Shown: positions 17,067 through 24,836 of the stretch, in pieces
Layout of the letters: every line of letters starts with the position of its first letter
Numbering within the stretch: the first letter of the stretch is position 1
From: Sinomonas terrae
Lineage (GTDB): Bacteria; Actinomycetota; Actinomycetes; Actinomycetales; Micrococcaceae
Assembly: GCF_022539255.1 (NCBI RefSeq)
Contig: NZ_JAKZBV010000001.1
Coordinates: forward strand, 2,790,001 to 2,854,000
Length of the DNA: 64,000 nt
Direction: 5' to 3'
Made by a program: the position numbers and the translations under genes
Notes under the pieces: model-generated
Seen by the model: only the letters and a program-made list of their open reading frames with translations
What the model was told of the DNA's origin: nothing
Database searches by the model: none

Positions 17067-17086
17067 CGGCCCGCTTGCGCGGGCCG
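17067..17086 (-). other. RNA hairpin between infC and rpmI
   Basis: On the transcript, CGGCCCGC and GCGGGCCG form a perfect 8-bp stem closed by a GCAA tetraloop in the 125-bp gap, with smaller GACC-UUCG-GGTC and CGCGG/CCGCG stems beside it. No T-run; probably a structural or processing element. Confidence 0.5.
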
Positions 17087-17140
17087 ACTGGTGGTTCCGC
17101 TGGCCGCCAAGACCCGAAGGTCTTCAGCGGCTGCGGTGGA

Positions 17141-18295
17141 CTAGTTGCCCCGGCGACCCGACGGGCGCGGTGCCGAGGGCTTGGGCGCTCCCGCCCCGGG
17201 GCGGGGTGCACCCGGCTTCGGAGCCTGCGGCCGAGGTGCCGACGGCTTCGGCGCTGCGGGCTTGGCGGCCTCAGCAGGCTTGGGCGCCTGCGGCCGAGGA
17301 GCCGGTGCCGGCCTGGGCGAAGCAGAAGGAGCCGGTGCCGCAGCCCGAGCAGGAGCCGGCTTGCGCTCGGGCTCGGCTGCGGGCTTCGCAGCCGCCGGCT
17401 TCGCAGCTGCCGGCCTCTCAGCTGCCTGAGCCGGTTCCTCTGCCGCCGGAGCAAGCTCTGCAGCCTGAGCCGGTTCCTCTGCCGCCGGAGCAGGCTCTGC
17501 AGCCTGCGCGGTCTCTGCCGCCGGAGCAGACTCTGCAATCTGCGCGGTCTCTGCCGCCGGAGCAGACTCTGCAGCCTGCGACGTCGGTTCCTCAGACTCC
17601 ACCGCCGCGGCCGGCTGCTCGTCAGCCTGGACGGCAGCTTGCCGCAGGGCCTCGGGAAGCGCATCGCCCAGAGACTGCGTCATCGGCGCCTGCTCTGCGG
17701 TCACGCTGGCGGTCTTCGCCGCCTCAGCCTTGGCCTTGTCGGCGGCACGCTGGGCGACCCTACGGGCCTCGGCCTTTGCCTCAGCCTTGTTCTTGAGCGG
17801 ACCGATCACCATGACCATGTTGCGACCGTCGATGCGCGGCGCGGACTCGATCGTGCCGACCTCGGCGACGTCGTCCGCGAAGCGCTGAAGGAGGCGGATG
17901 CCCATCTCCGGACGCTGCTGTTCGCGGCCACGGAACTGGATCATGGCCTTGACCTTGTCCCCGGCGCCGAGGAAGCGGAGCGCGTGGCCCTTCTTCGTCT
18001 CGTAGTCGTGGGTGTCGATCTTGAGGCGGAAGCGAATCTCCTTCAGAACCGTATTCGTCTGGTTCTTGCGTGCCTCGCGAGCCTTGACCGCGGCCTCGTA
18101 CTTGTACTTGCCGAAGTCCATCAGCTTGCACACCGGCGGTTTCGCCTGGGGTGCTACCTCAACGAGATCGAGGTCTGACTCGGCCGCCAGACGCAGCGCG
18201 TCCTCGATACGCACGATGCCGACCTGCTCGCCAGCAGGCCCCACGAGGCGCACCTCAGGGACGCGGATTCGCTCATTGATGCGTGGATCGCTAAT
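17141..18295 (-). CDS. infC: Translation initiation factor IF-3 with long C-terminal extension
   Basis: IF-3 binds the 30S subunit and proofreads initiation. The core (about residues 1-172) starts ISDPRINERIRVPEVRLVG, with the N-domain, the linker KAREARKNQTNT and a C-domain ending MVMVIGPLKNK. A further ~210 residues follow: a Glu/Ala-rich linker with four near-identical APAAE(E)xAQ repeats (242-293), then a basic Pro/Ala/Lys/Arg tail (about 295-384). I place the start at an ATT (18295), 7 bases after AGGAG. The only nearby alternative, an in-frame TTG at 18301, sits directly against AGGAG. E. coli infC also starts with AUU, used for autoregulation. Confidence 0.93.
   Translation of the reverse strand: MSDPRINERIRVPEVRLVGPAGEQVGIVRIEDALRLAAESDLDLVEVAPQAKPPVCKLMDFGKYKYEAAVKAREARKNQTNTVLKEIRFRLKIDTHDYETKKGHALRFLGAGDKVKAMIQFRGREQQRPEMGIRLLQRFADDVAEVGTIESAPRIDGRNMVMVIGPLKNKAEAKAEARRVAQRAADKAKAEAAKTASVTAEQAPMTQSLGDALPEALRQAAVQADEQPAAAVESEEPTSQAAESAPAAETAQIAESAPAAETAQAAEPAPAAEEPAQAAELAPAAEEPAQAAERPAAAKPAAAKPAAEPERKPAPARAAAPAPSASPRPAPAPRPQAPKPAEAAKPAAPKPSAPRPQAPKPGAPRPGAGAPKPSAPRPSGRRGN
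17430..17579 (-). repeat. Tandem repeats encoding the IF-3 linker
   Basis: Two 39-bp units (17430-17468 and 17469-17507) and two 36-bp units (17508-17543 and 17544-17579) are nearly identical within each pair. They keep frame and encode Ala/Glu/Pro repeats, so copy number could vary between strains without breaking the protein. Confidence 0.85.
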
Positions 18296-18340
18296 GTTCA
18301 AGCTCCTCAAGTAGTCCGGGACAGCCCCGACAACGAGGAA

Positions 18341-18370
18341 GGCCCCCGATTGTCGGTGCAATCGGAGGCC
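18341..18370 (-). promoter_or_regulatory. infC leader hairpin (candidate attenuator)
   Basis: In the transcript GGCCTCCGATTG pairs with CAATCGGGGGCC (12 bp with one G-T pair, 6-base loop), about 45 nt before the infC start. A smaller GGCGTC/GACGCC stem lies just upstream (18380-18397). No good T-run follows, so it may be an autoregulatory structure rather than a terminator. Confidence 0.5.
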
Positions 18371-18504
18371 TCGAAGGTGGGCGTCTCCATGGACGCCATG
18401 TCCGGCTGCGGCGGGTGCCGCGCCAGCCAACCTGAGTACCCGGCAGCAATGCGATTGCACGCCGACGCGGGTGGGAGAGATCTCCGCTTGCAAACTGTCA
18501 ATCA

Positions 18505-18510
18505 AGTATA
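18505..18510 (-). promoter_or_regulatory. Candidate -10 element of the infC operon
   Basis: TATACT on the minus strand would start a leader of roughly 200 nt before infC. A -35 is poorly defined (TTATTC at a 16-base spacing). The 5' regions of infC and the divergent DUF1844 gene share this 271-bp gap. Confidence 0.45.
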
Positions 18511-18566
18511 CAGGCAAAAAACGCCTGAATAACGACATCCAGTCGGTCTGTGCCAAGCTTAGCAGC

Positions 18567-18944
18567 ATGAGCACTGACCACACTGACCAGAACGGCACGA
18601 GCGCTGGCGCGAACACGGATGCCAGCACCGAACTTCGGGACATCGCGGAAGTTCCCGCCGTCGAGGTCATCACGACCACCGCGGTTCACCTCATGAGCGC
18701 GGCTGCCGTCAAAGTGGGTCTGGCCGACGAGGGCGAAGCGCTCAAGGACCTCGACGAGGCGCGGAAGCTCATCACAGCGCTCGCTGGCCTCGTCACAGCG
18801 GCGGCGCCCGAAATCGGCTCCCAGCACGCGGCCCCCCTCCGCGACGGGCTGCGTTCGCTGCAGCTCGCGTTCCGCGAGGCGTCGACCATCCAGGACGCTC
18901 CCGGAAAGGGCCCGGGAGAAAAGTACACCGGACCGGTCAACTGA
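18567..18944 (+). CDS. DUF1844 domain protein
   Basis: A 125-residue acidic cytoplasmic protein, recognised by VEVITTTAVHLMSAAAVKVGL and the C-terminal GPGEKYTGPV. These proteins sit next to infC in many actinobacteria; function is unknown. Start ATG 18567 (MSTDHTD) chosen because the upstream in-frame extension lies in the infC promoter; AAGCTT stands 6 bases before it and may be a weak leaderless -10. Its stop region merges into a 17-bp tandem repeat array. Confidence 0.85.
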   Translation: MSTDHTDQNGTSAGANTDASTELRDIAEVPAVEVITTTAVHLMSAAAVKVGLADEGEALKDLDEARKLITALAGLVTAAAPEIGSQHAAPLRDGLRSLQLAFREASTIQDAPGKGPGEKYTGPVN

Positions 18945-18946
18945 AG

Positions 18947-19027
18947 CTTCCAGTCAGCTGAGCCTTCCAGTCAACTGAGCCGTCCAGTCAACTCAGCCTT
19001 CCAGTCAACTCAGCCTTCCAACTGTGG
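18947..19027. repeat. 17-bp tandem repeat array between convergent genes
   Basis: Four units (18947, 18964, 18981, 18998) of the form CTTCCAGTCAACTGAGC, plus a truncated fifth at 19015. The DUF1844 stop region just before (GGTCAACTGAAG) resembles a degenerate unit, and the minus-strand MFS stop at 19005 lies in unit four. Each unit contains the palindrome CAGTCAACTG or a close variant. Confidence 0.85.
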
Positions 19028-20318
19028 CGCGGCGCCGTCGTCGCACGGCTTGTGCCAGAAGGCCCGCACCACAGAGCACGACTCCGACCGCACCGATCCC
19101 TGCGAAGCCGGCCCAAGGGCCGGCAGCGTCGATCGTAAGTCCGGTGAACGGTGACCCGAGGGCCGTTCCTGCCGTGAGCGCAGATCCGTACCAACCCATG
19201 GCCTCGCCGCGACGCCCCTCGTCCACGAGCAGGGCCACGGCTTCGGAGGCCGCAGCGAGCGTTGGCGCGCAGAGGAATCCGGCAGGCACGGAGAGTAGGG
19301 CGAGACTCCCCACATCGCTGGCGAACCCCATCGGGATCGTGAGCGCCGACATGAGGAGCAGCAGCACAAGCGGGTGCACCTTGCTGGTCATCGCTCCGTA
19401 GACGAGGCCGCCGAGGAGCGAGGAGAGGCACCAGGCGAAGAACACCACTCCCAGCTGCTCACTCTGCCCATGGCCCCGCAGGACAGCGACAATCCCGACG
19501 TCGGTGCCGGAGAGCACCATTCCCGCTCCGGCGGCAACAACCAGAACGACGACGACGCTGGTCGAGAGCCAGCCGAGCCCTCCGCGGGCACGCCCGATGA
19601 GCCGGCGCAGTCCCGAGGCGCCGTCCGCCTGACCCGCAGCCACCTCCGCTGGTGCTGCACTCTCTGCGGATTCGACGCTCGAAGCCACGTCGGTCTCGCA
19701 CGAGTCCGCACCGTCGTCGGCGACAGCGCCTGGCTGACCTGACCGGGTCGGCGGGTTGAACCAGACGAGCGCTAGCCCCGCCACGGCCGCTGAAAGCCCC
19801 ACCGCTGTGATCCCGACGACGGTGGAGAGCTGCACCCCGACGAGCGCCGCGAGCGCGGGCCCGACCATGAACGTGACCTCGGTGCAGATGGAGTCGAGGG
19901 CAAAGGCCGTCCGTCGCTGCGCAGGTGTTGTCATGACGCCGAGCGACTGCCGCACCACCGAGAAGATCGGCAGCGCGAATACACCGCCGATGAGCGCCGC
20001 AGCCAAGAGGCCGGGGTAGTTGAGGTGGGGAGCAACGGACCAGACGACGGCCTCCGCCACGATCGACGGGATAAGAGCGCGGCGGAGCCCGACCGTGTCC
20101 ACTCGACGGCCGCGCCACGGTGCACCGATCGCGATTCCGATGGTGAGGAGCGCCGCCACGGCACCGGCCGGGCCGTAGCCCAGTCCGAGGGTCTGTACGA
20201 CATGGAGAGTGAGCAGGACCCCGGCTGCCGAGTGCGGGAGCCGCGCGACCATCGCGACGAGCAGCAGATTCCTCACCGGACGCCGCCGCCAGAGTTGCCC
20301 GTAGAGGGCGAAGTCCAT
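19005..20318 (-). CDS. MFS transporter
   Basis: A 437-residue major facilitator with about 12 membrane helices and a long hydrophilic central loop (about residues 205-245, rich in Ala/Asp/Glu/Ser). RGRRVDTVGLRRA after helix 2 fits the MFS signature loop. The substrate is unknown; the generic pattern is that of a small-molecule exporter. ATG 20318 has GGAAGGTGG upstream, which decides it over the in-frame 20357. Its 3' end is formed by a tandem repeat array and may vary in length between strains. Last gene of the his-side cluster. Confidence 0.82.
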   Translation of the reverse strand: MDFALYGQLWRRRPVRNLLLVAMVARLPHSAAGVLLTLHVVQTLGLGYGPAGAVAALLTIGIAIGAPWRGRRVDTVGLRRALIPSIVAEAVVWSVAPHLNYPGLLAAALIGGVFALPIFSVVRQSLGVMTTPAQRRTAFALDSICTEVTFMVGPALAALVGVQLSTVVGITAVGLSAAVAGLALVWFNPPTRSGQPGAVADDGADSCETDVASSVESAESAAPAEVAAGQADGASGLRRLIGRARGGLGWLSTSVVVVLVVAAGAGMVLSGTDVGIVAVLRGHGQSEQLGVVFFAWCLSSLLGGLVYGAMTSKVHPLVLLLLMSALTIPMGFASDVGSLALLSVPAGFLCAPTLAAASEAVALLVDEGRRGEAMGWYGSALTAGTALGSPFTGLTIDAAGPWAGFAGIGAVGVVLCGAGLLAQAVRRRRRATVGRLS

Positions 20319-20364
20319 CAGTCCCACCTTCCGTGCTCCGCACGGCAGGGTAGGCACGTGCGGA

Positions 20365-21237
20365 TCAGTCCCCCGCGGTGCGGAGTGAGATCTCGATCGA
20401 ATCCACGGACTCCGCGAAGCGCTCGCTGCCGGCGAGTCGGCCGTTCAGCTCTGCCACGATGTCACGCACCGACTCGGCAGGCAAGCCGGGACTGAGCTCG
20501 AGCACGATCCGGAGCTCGGGCCCCGGCCCGCCGCCGTTCAGGATCCGCCCGGAGCGGTCTCGGCTCACGACGCCCTTGCCGGGCTCGAGGCGAACGCCGC
20601 GAATCTCGTCGAGCCCTTCGATGGCCGCTGCGACGACCTCCACGAGCGTCTGGTCGCGGTAGGACGGCGTCCAAGTCTGCTGCTGCGCCAAGGCCCACAC
20701 GGCGGGGCGGCGGAGGACGAACGTCCTCTCCGCTCCAGGATCGAGGACGAGGAGCTCGGCCCCTTCCGATACGGCCGAAAGGGCGGCACGTGGAGCGAAG
20801 ACCGCGACGGGGCGCGCCTCGGGGTGCCACGCTTCGAGCCGCGCGACGGAGGTGAACGCCGGGAGTGCCTTCCGCCCGTCGGGGGCGCTGAGCGTCACGA
20901 GGGCCATATCGGCCTCTTTGTCCTCAGCGAAGCCGTGGTCGCCCAAGCCTCCCTCGGCAAGGGTCGCGACGACGGGCACGAACACTCGGGCCTCTGCGAG
21001 TGCCTCGTGGACAGCCTCCTCCGTCCCGCCCGAGGCGAGTGCCGCCAAGGCAGCCTCGACGCCCGGGTCGGCTACGCCGTCGTCCGCGTCGAAGCGGTGG
21101 AGCGGATTCCCCTCGCCGGCGAGGTCGCGTCCCGCCCACGACTGCCCGGCCGAGTCGGCGTGCTCCCCCGCGCGGGCGAGTGCCGCTGCGATGTGCCCCG
21201 GAAGGTGCCGCGGTGCAGGATGGCCTTGGGCGCCCAT
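20365..21237 (-). CDS. SseB-family protein
   Basis: About 290 residues. An N-terminal APRHLPGHIAAALARAGE segment and a duplicated SseB fold (ALPAFTSVARLEAWHPEARPV) identify the family, which occurs just after hisA/priA in Arthrobacter-like genomes. The C-terminal half is an SseB-C-like region (QTLVEVVAAAIEGLDEIRGVRL). Function unknown. Start at ATG 21237, one base after the priA stop; ATG 21258 overlapping priA is the alternative. Confidence 0.78.
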   Translation of the reverse strand: MGAQGHPAPRHLPGHIAAALARAGEHADSAGQSWAGRDLAGEGNPLHRFDADDGVADPGVEAALAALASGGTEEAVHEALAEARVFVPVVATLAEGGLGDHGFAEDKEADMALVTLSAPDGRKALPAFTSVARLEAWHPEARPVAVFAPRAALSAVSEGAELLVLDPGAERTFVLRRPAVWALAQQQTWTPSYRDQTLVEVVAAAIEGLDEIRGVRLEPGKGVVSRDRSGRILNGGGPGPELRIVLELSPGLPAESVRDIVAELNGRLAGSERFAESVDSIEISLRTAGD

Positions 21238-21238
21238 G

Positions 21239-21979
21239 TCACCGGCGGCCGGCGACATCGAGGGCCTCCGGCAGGGTGAACTTGCCGGCGTACAGCGCCT
21301 TGCCGACGATCGCTCCCTCGACGCCGAGCGGGACGAGTTCGCGGAGCGCACGGAGGTCGTCGAGGCTCGAGATGCCACCTGAGGCGACGACCGGCTTCTC
21401 GGTCCGCTCGCACATCTCGCGGAGGAGGTCGACGTTGGGGCCGCGCAGCGTTCCGTCCTTTGTGACATCCGTGACGACGTAGCGCGAGCAGCCCGCGTCC
21501 TCGAGGCGCGCGAGCACCTCCCACAGGTCCCCGCCCTCCTTGGTCCAGCCGCGGGCCGCGAGCGTCGTCCCACGCACGTCGAGGCCGACGGCGATCTGGT
21601 CGCCGTAGCGGTCGATGGCCCGGGCGGTCCATTCCGGATCCTCGAGCGCGGCGGTACCGAGGTTGACGCGCGCAGCGCCGAGCTCGAGGGCTGCGTCGAG
21701 CGACGCGTCATCGCGGATGCCGCCGGACAGCTCGACTTTCACTGACAGCTGGCGCACGACGCCGGCAAGCAGCTCGCGGTTGCTCCCGCGACCGAAGGCA
21801 GCGTCGAGATCGACCAGGTGCACCCACTCGGCACCGTCGTTCTGCCAGGCGAGCGCAGCTTCGAGGGGCTCGCCGTAGCTCGTCTCGCTCCCGGCCTCGC
21901 CCTGCACGAGGCGCACGGCCTGGCCGTCGGCGACGTCAACAGCGGGCAGCAGCTCGAGGATGGGCTCCCCAGCGGTCAT
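21239..21979 (-). CDS. priA: Bifunctional HisA/TrpF isomerase PriA
   Basis: A 246-residue beta/alpha-barrel sugar isomerase. In actinobacteria lacking trpF it isomerises both ProFAR (histidine) and PRA (tryptophan). LELLPAVDVADGQAVRL carries the first catalytic aspartate and TDVTKDGTLRG the second; GLDVRG and VVASGGI bind phosphate. AAGGAG lies 7 bases before ATG 21979. Dual function is inferred from lineage; a strict HisA is the alternative. Confidence 0.93.
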   Translation of the reverse strand: MTAGEPILELLPAVDVADGQAVRLVQGEAGSETSYGEPLEAALAWQNDGAEWVHLVDLDAAFGRGSNRELLAGVVRQLSVKVELSGGIRDDASLDAALELGAARVNLGTAALEDPEWTARAIDRYGDQIAVGLDVRGTTLAARGWTKEGGDLWEVLARLEDAGCSRYVVTDVTKDGTLRGPNVDLLREMCERTEKPVVASGGISSLDDLRALRELVPLGVEGAIVGKALYAGKFTLPEALDVAGRR

Positions 21980-22006
21980 GAAGGATCTCCTTGCGGTGGG
22001 CGGCTG

Positions 22007-22162
22007 TCAGGCCGATTGGGTGAACAGATACGCGGCGACGAGCGCGGCAGCGGCGAGAACACCGAACGAGATCCAGACCCAGTTCGCCATGCCCTGACGC
22101 CGGAAGGACACGACGCCGCCGATGAGGATCCCGGCCAGGCCGAACAGGAGGACGGACCACAT
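22007..22162 (-). CDS. Small 51-residue membrane protein in the his operon
   Basis: An ORF of 51 codons starts at ATG 22162, directly after the hisH stop (TAG 22165-22163), and ends 27 bp before priA. It encodes two hydrophobic helices around a basic turn: MWSVLLFGLAGILIGGV, then SFRRQGMAN, then WVWISFGVLAAAALVAAYLF. The exact abutment to hisH, the priA binding site placed right behind it, and the membrane-like composition support a real gene. Function unknown. Confidence 0.75.
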   Translation of the reverse strand: MWSVLLFGLAGILIGGVVSFRRQGMANWVWISFGVLAAAALVAAYLFTQSA

Positions 22163-22915
22163 CTAGACGGAAGCCTTCTCATTCGAGGGGGCGTTCTTCG
22201 GCTTGAGCGAAGCCACCCAGTTCCGCAGGAGCCTCGCACCCGCGGCGCCCGACTTCTCGGGGTGGAACTGCGTCGCGCACAGGGGGCCGTTCTCGACTGC
22301 GGCGATGAACGGAGCACCGTGCTCGGACCAGGTCACGAGGGGCGCCGCCATGCTCGGGTGGGTTGCGTCGAACTTCCATTCCTGCACTCCATAGGAGTGC
22401 ACGAAGTAGAAGCGCTCATCCTCGACGCCCTCGAACAGACGCGATCCTTCGGGGACGCTCACCGTGTTCCACCCCATGTGCGGGACGACGGCCGCGGGCA
22501 GGAGCTCTACCGTCCCGGGCCATTCGCCGAGCCCCTCCGACTCGACACCGTGCTCCACACCGCGTTCGAACATCACCTGAAGACCGACGCAGATGGCGAG
22601 GACGGGGCGTCCTCCGGCCACGCGTCGGCCGATGATCCTCAGGCCGTCCACGGACTTGAGCTCGTCCATGACGGTCGCGAACGCGCCGACGCCGGGCACC
22701 ACGAGACCATCGGCGTTGAGCGCGTCCTCCGGCTTCGAACTCAGGGTCACAGCCGCCCCCGCGCTTTCGAGCGCGCGGACTGCCGAGCGTACGTTGCCCG
22801 AGCCGTAGTCGAGGACGACGACGGTGGGGCGCCCCTCCGGATCGGGTGCAGGCCCGCCGTGGTTGCGTGAGTCCACGGCGACGCCGTTGGGCGCGGACTT
22901 CCCTGTCTCGCTCAC
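22163..22915 (-). CDS. hisH: Imidazole glycerol phosphate synthase, glutaminase subunit
   Basis: Class-I amidotransferase that supplies ammonia to HisF for IGP and AICAR formation. The nucleophile is in AICVGLQVMF (C109) and the His/Glu pair in QFHPEKSG. At 250 residues it carries an N-terminal extension of about 29 residues before RPTVVVLDYGSGN. Start GTG 22915 overlaps the hisB stop as GTGA. hisF is not in the window, although priA follows. Confidence 0.95.
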   Translation of the reverse strand: MSETGKSAPNGVAVDSRNHGGPAPDPEGRPTVVVLDYGSGNVRSAVRALESAGAAVTLSSKPEDALNADGLVVPGVGAFATVMDELKSVDGLRIIGRRVAGGRPVLAICVGLQVMFERGVEHGVESEGLGEWPGTVELLPAAVVPHMGWNTVSVPEGSRLFEGVEDERFYFVHSYGVQEWKFDATHPSMAAPLVTWSEHGAPFIAAVENGPLCATQFHPEKSGAAGARLLRNWVASLKPKNAPSNEKASV

Positions 22916-23544
22916 AGCGCGCCCTTCGTCGACGGGATCGCCTCCCCGATGCGCGGATCAGGTTCGACGGCGGCGCGGAGGGCGCGCGCGAACGCCTTGA
23001 ACTGCGCCTCGACGATGTGATGCGGGTCGCGGCCCGCGAGCACCCTCATGTGCAGGCAGATCCCTGCGTGCAGCGTGATCGCCTCGAACACGTGGCGGGT
23101 GAGGGATCCAGTGAAGTGGCCGCCGATGAGGTGATACTCCTGTCCCGCCGGCTCCCCGGAGTGGACGAGGTACGGGCGGCCCGAAACATCGACCACGGCA
23201 TTCGCGAGCGCCTCGTCAAGCGGAATCGTGGCCTCGCCGAACCGCCGGATGCCCGCCTTGTTCCCAAGCGCCTGCTTGAGCACCTCACCGAAAGTGATCG
23301 CGATGTCCTCGACAGTGTGGTGGACGTCGATGTGCGTGTCACCCGTGGCCCTGACCGTGAGGTCGATGAGCGAATGCTTCGACAGCGCCGTGAGCATGTG
23401 ATCGTAGAACGGGACGCTGCTCGAGATCTCGGAGCGGCCCGTGCCGTCGAGGTTGATCTCGACGACGACAGACGACTCTGAGGTCGTGCGCTCCATCCGC
23501 GCCGTTCGCGAAGTGCGACGCGCAGCCTGCAGCTCGGTGGTCAT
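22912..23544 (-). CDS. hisB: Imidazoleglycerol-phosphate dehydratase
   Basis: A 210-residue monofunctional HisB. Mn-binding histidine clusters are visible in the duplicated fold: DVHHTVEDIAI, FYDHML and the C-terminal RDPHHIVEAQFKAFARAL. No HAD phosphatase domain is fused. ATG 23544 has an AAGGA site; the frame extends to 23589 without support. Second gene after hisC. Confidence 0.95.
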   Translation of the reverse strand: MTTELQAARRTSRTARMERTTSESSVVVEINLDGTGRSEISSSVPFYDHMLTALSKHSLIDLTVRATGDTHIDVHHTVEDIAITFGEVLKQALGNKAGIRRFGEATIPLDEALANAVVDVSGRPYLVHSGEPAGQEYHLIGGHFTGSLTRHVFEAITLHAGICLHMRVLAGRDPHHIVEAQFKAFARALRAAVEPDPRIGEAIPSTKGAL

Positions 23545-23599
23545 GGGTGAACGTCCTTCAATGGAAGCTGATGCGGGGGACCAATCCATTCTAGGCCGC

Positions 23600-24730
23600 C
23601 TAGGCTTGCTCCTCCTCGAGGAGCTCTTCGAGCCGGGAGAGGAAGGCCGACGTCTCGGACTCCGTTCCGGCCGTCACCCTCAAGGAGCCGGGGATTCCGA
23701 CGTCACGGACCAGCACGCCCGCCTCGAGCAGCCCCCGCCAGATGCGCTGGGGATCCGCCAGACCAGTGAAGAAGACGAAGTTCGAATCGGACGACGCCGG
23801 CCTCAGCCCGAGCCGTTCGAGCTCCTTCACGATGCGGTCGCGCTGATGCTTGATCGCCTCGACCTCGGACATGAGGGAGGCACGGTGACGGAGAGCCGCC
23901 AAGGCCGTCGCCTGCGTTATGGCCGAAAGGTGGTACGGGAGCCGGACGAGACGGAGAGCGTCGGTCACCTCGGGTGCTGCCGCAAGATAACCGAGCCGAG
24001 CCCCGGCAAGGGCGAAGGCCTTGCTCATGGTCCGGCTGACCACGAGCCGCGGACGGCCGGGAAGCAGCGTGAGCGCGCTCTGCGTCCCGAGCTGGGCGAA
24101 CTCCGCATAGGCCTCGTCGACGATCACTATGGCCTGGCTCGCTTCGCTGGCCTCGTACACCGCCTCGACCACGTCGAGACCGAGCGCCGTCCCCGTCGGG
24201 TTGTTCGGCGAGCAGAGGAAGACGACGTTTGGCGCCAGCTCCCTGACCTGCCGCGCAGCCGAGTCGGCGGTGAGCTCATAGTCAGCATCCCGGACTCCCT
24301 TGAGGTACGCCGTCCCGGTACCAGCCGCAAGCAGCGGGTACATCGAATACGTCGGAGGGAAGCCGAGGGCCGAACGGCCGGGTCCGCCGAACGCCTGAAG
24401 GAGCTGCTGAAGCACCTCGTTCGAGCCGTTGGCTGCCCAGAGCTGCTCGGGCGTCAGGCCATGCCCCAGATACTCCGCGAGGGCCTCGCGAAGTTCGGTG
24501 AATTCGCGGTCCGGGTAGCGGTTGAGGCTCGAGACGGCCTCGCGCACGGATCGGGTGATGGCCTCCTGGACGTCCTGGGGCACTCCGTACGTATTCTCAT
24601 TGACGTTGAGCATGATCGGGACGTCCAGCTGCGGCGCCCCGTATGGGTGCTGACCGCGCAGATCCTCGCGAAGAGGGAGCCCCGCGAGGCGCTCCTCACG
24701 GGAGGTGGGCTGAGCAGTCTGATCGTTCAC
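23600..24730 (-). CDS. hisC: Histidinol-phosphate aminotransferase
   Basis: A 376-residue class-I/II PLP enzyme that converts imidazole-acetol phosphate to histidinol phosphate. Landmarks: LNVNENTYGVP near the N-terminus, FLCSPNNPTG, IVDEAYAEF, and the PLP lysine in SRTMSKAFALAGARLGY. GTG 24730 has TAGGCT 6 bases upstream. First gene of the visible his operon; hisD is not next to it here. Confidence 0.95.
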   Translation of the reverse strand: MNDQTAQPTSREERLAGLPLREDLRGQHPYGAPQLDVPIMLNVNENTYGVPQDVQEAITRSVREAVSSLNRYPDREFTELREALAEYLGHGLTPEQLWAANGSNEVLQQLLQAFGGPGRSALGFPPTYSMYPLLAAGTGTAYLKGVRDADYELTADSAARQVRELAPNVVFLCSPNNPTGTALGLDVVEAVYEASEASQAIVIVDEAYAEFAQLGTQSALTLLPGRPRLVVSRTMSKAFALAGARLGYLAAAPEVTDALRLVRLPYHLSAITQATALAALRHRASLMSEVEAIKHQRDRIVKELERLGLRPASSDSNFVFFTGLADPQRIWRGLLEAGVLVRDVGIPGSLRVTAGTESETSAFLSRLEELLEEEQA

Positions 24731-24736
24731 CGGTCC

Positions 24737-24742
24737 AGCCTA
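24737..24742 (-). promoter_or_regulatory. -10 element of hisC operon
   Basis: TAGGCT stands 6 bases before GTG 24730, a leaderless arrangement. The same hexamer serves pgsA and dapB in this window. Confidence 0.55.
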
Positions 24743-24836
24743 CGCCCGGGTGCTTGACGCCTCCGCATTCATGACTCGGCGTACGCCCAGCCCCACGCGG
24801 GCTCAAGCCCGGGCCGAGCTCGACCCCCAGCCCGGT

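Noticed and set aside
17430..17579. Repeats in infC considered as a CRISPR-like array
   Set aside because: Units are directly adjacent, without unique spacers, and in frame within the IF-3 gene.
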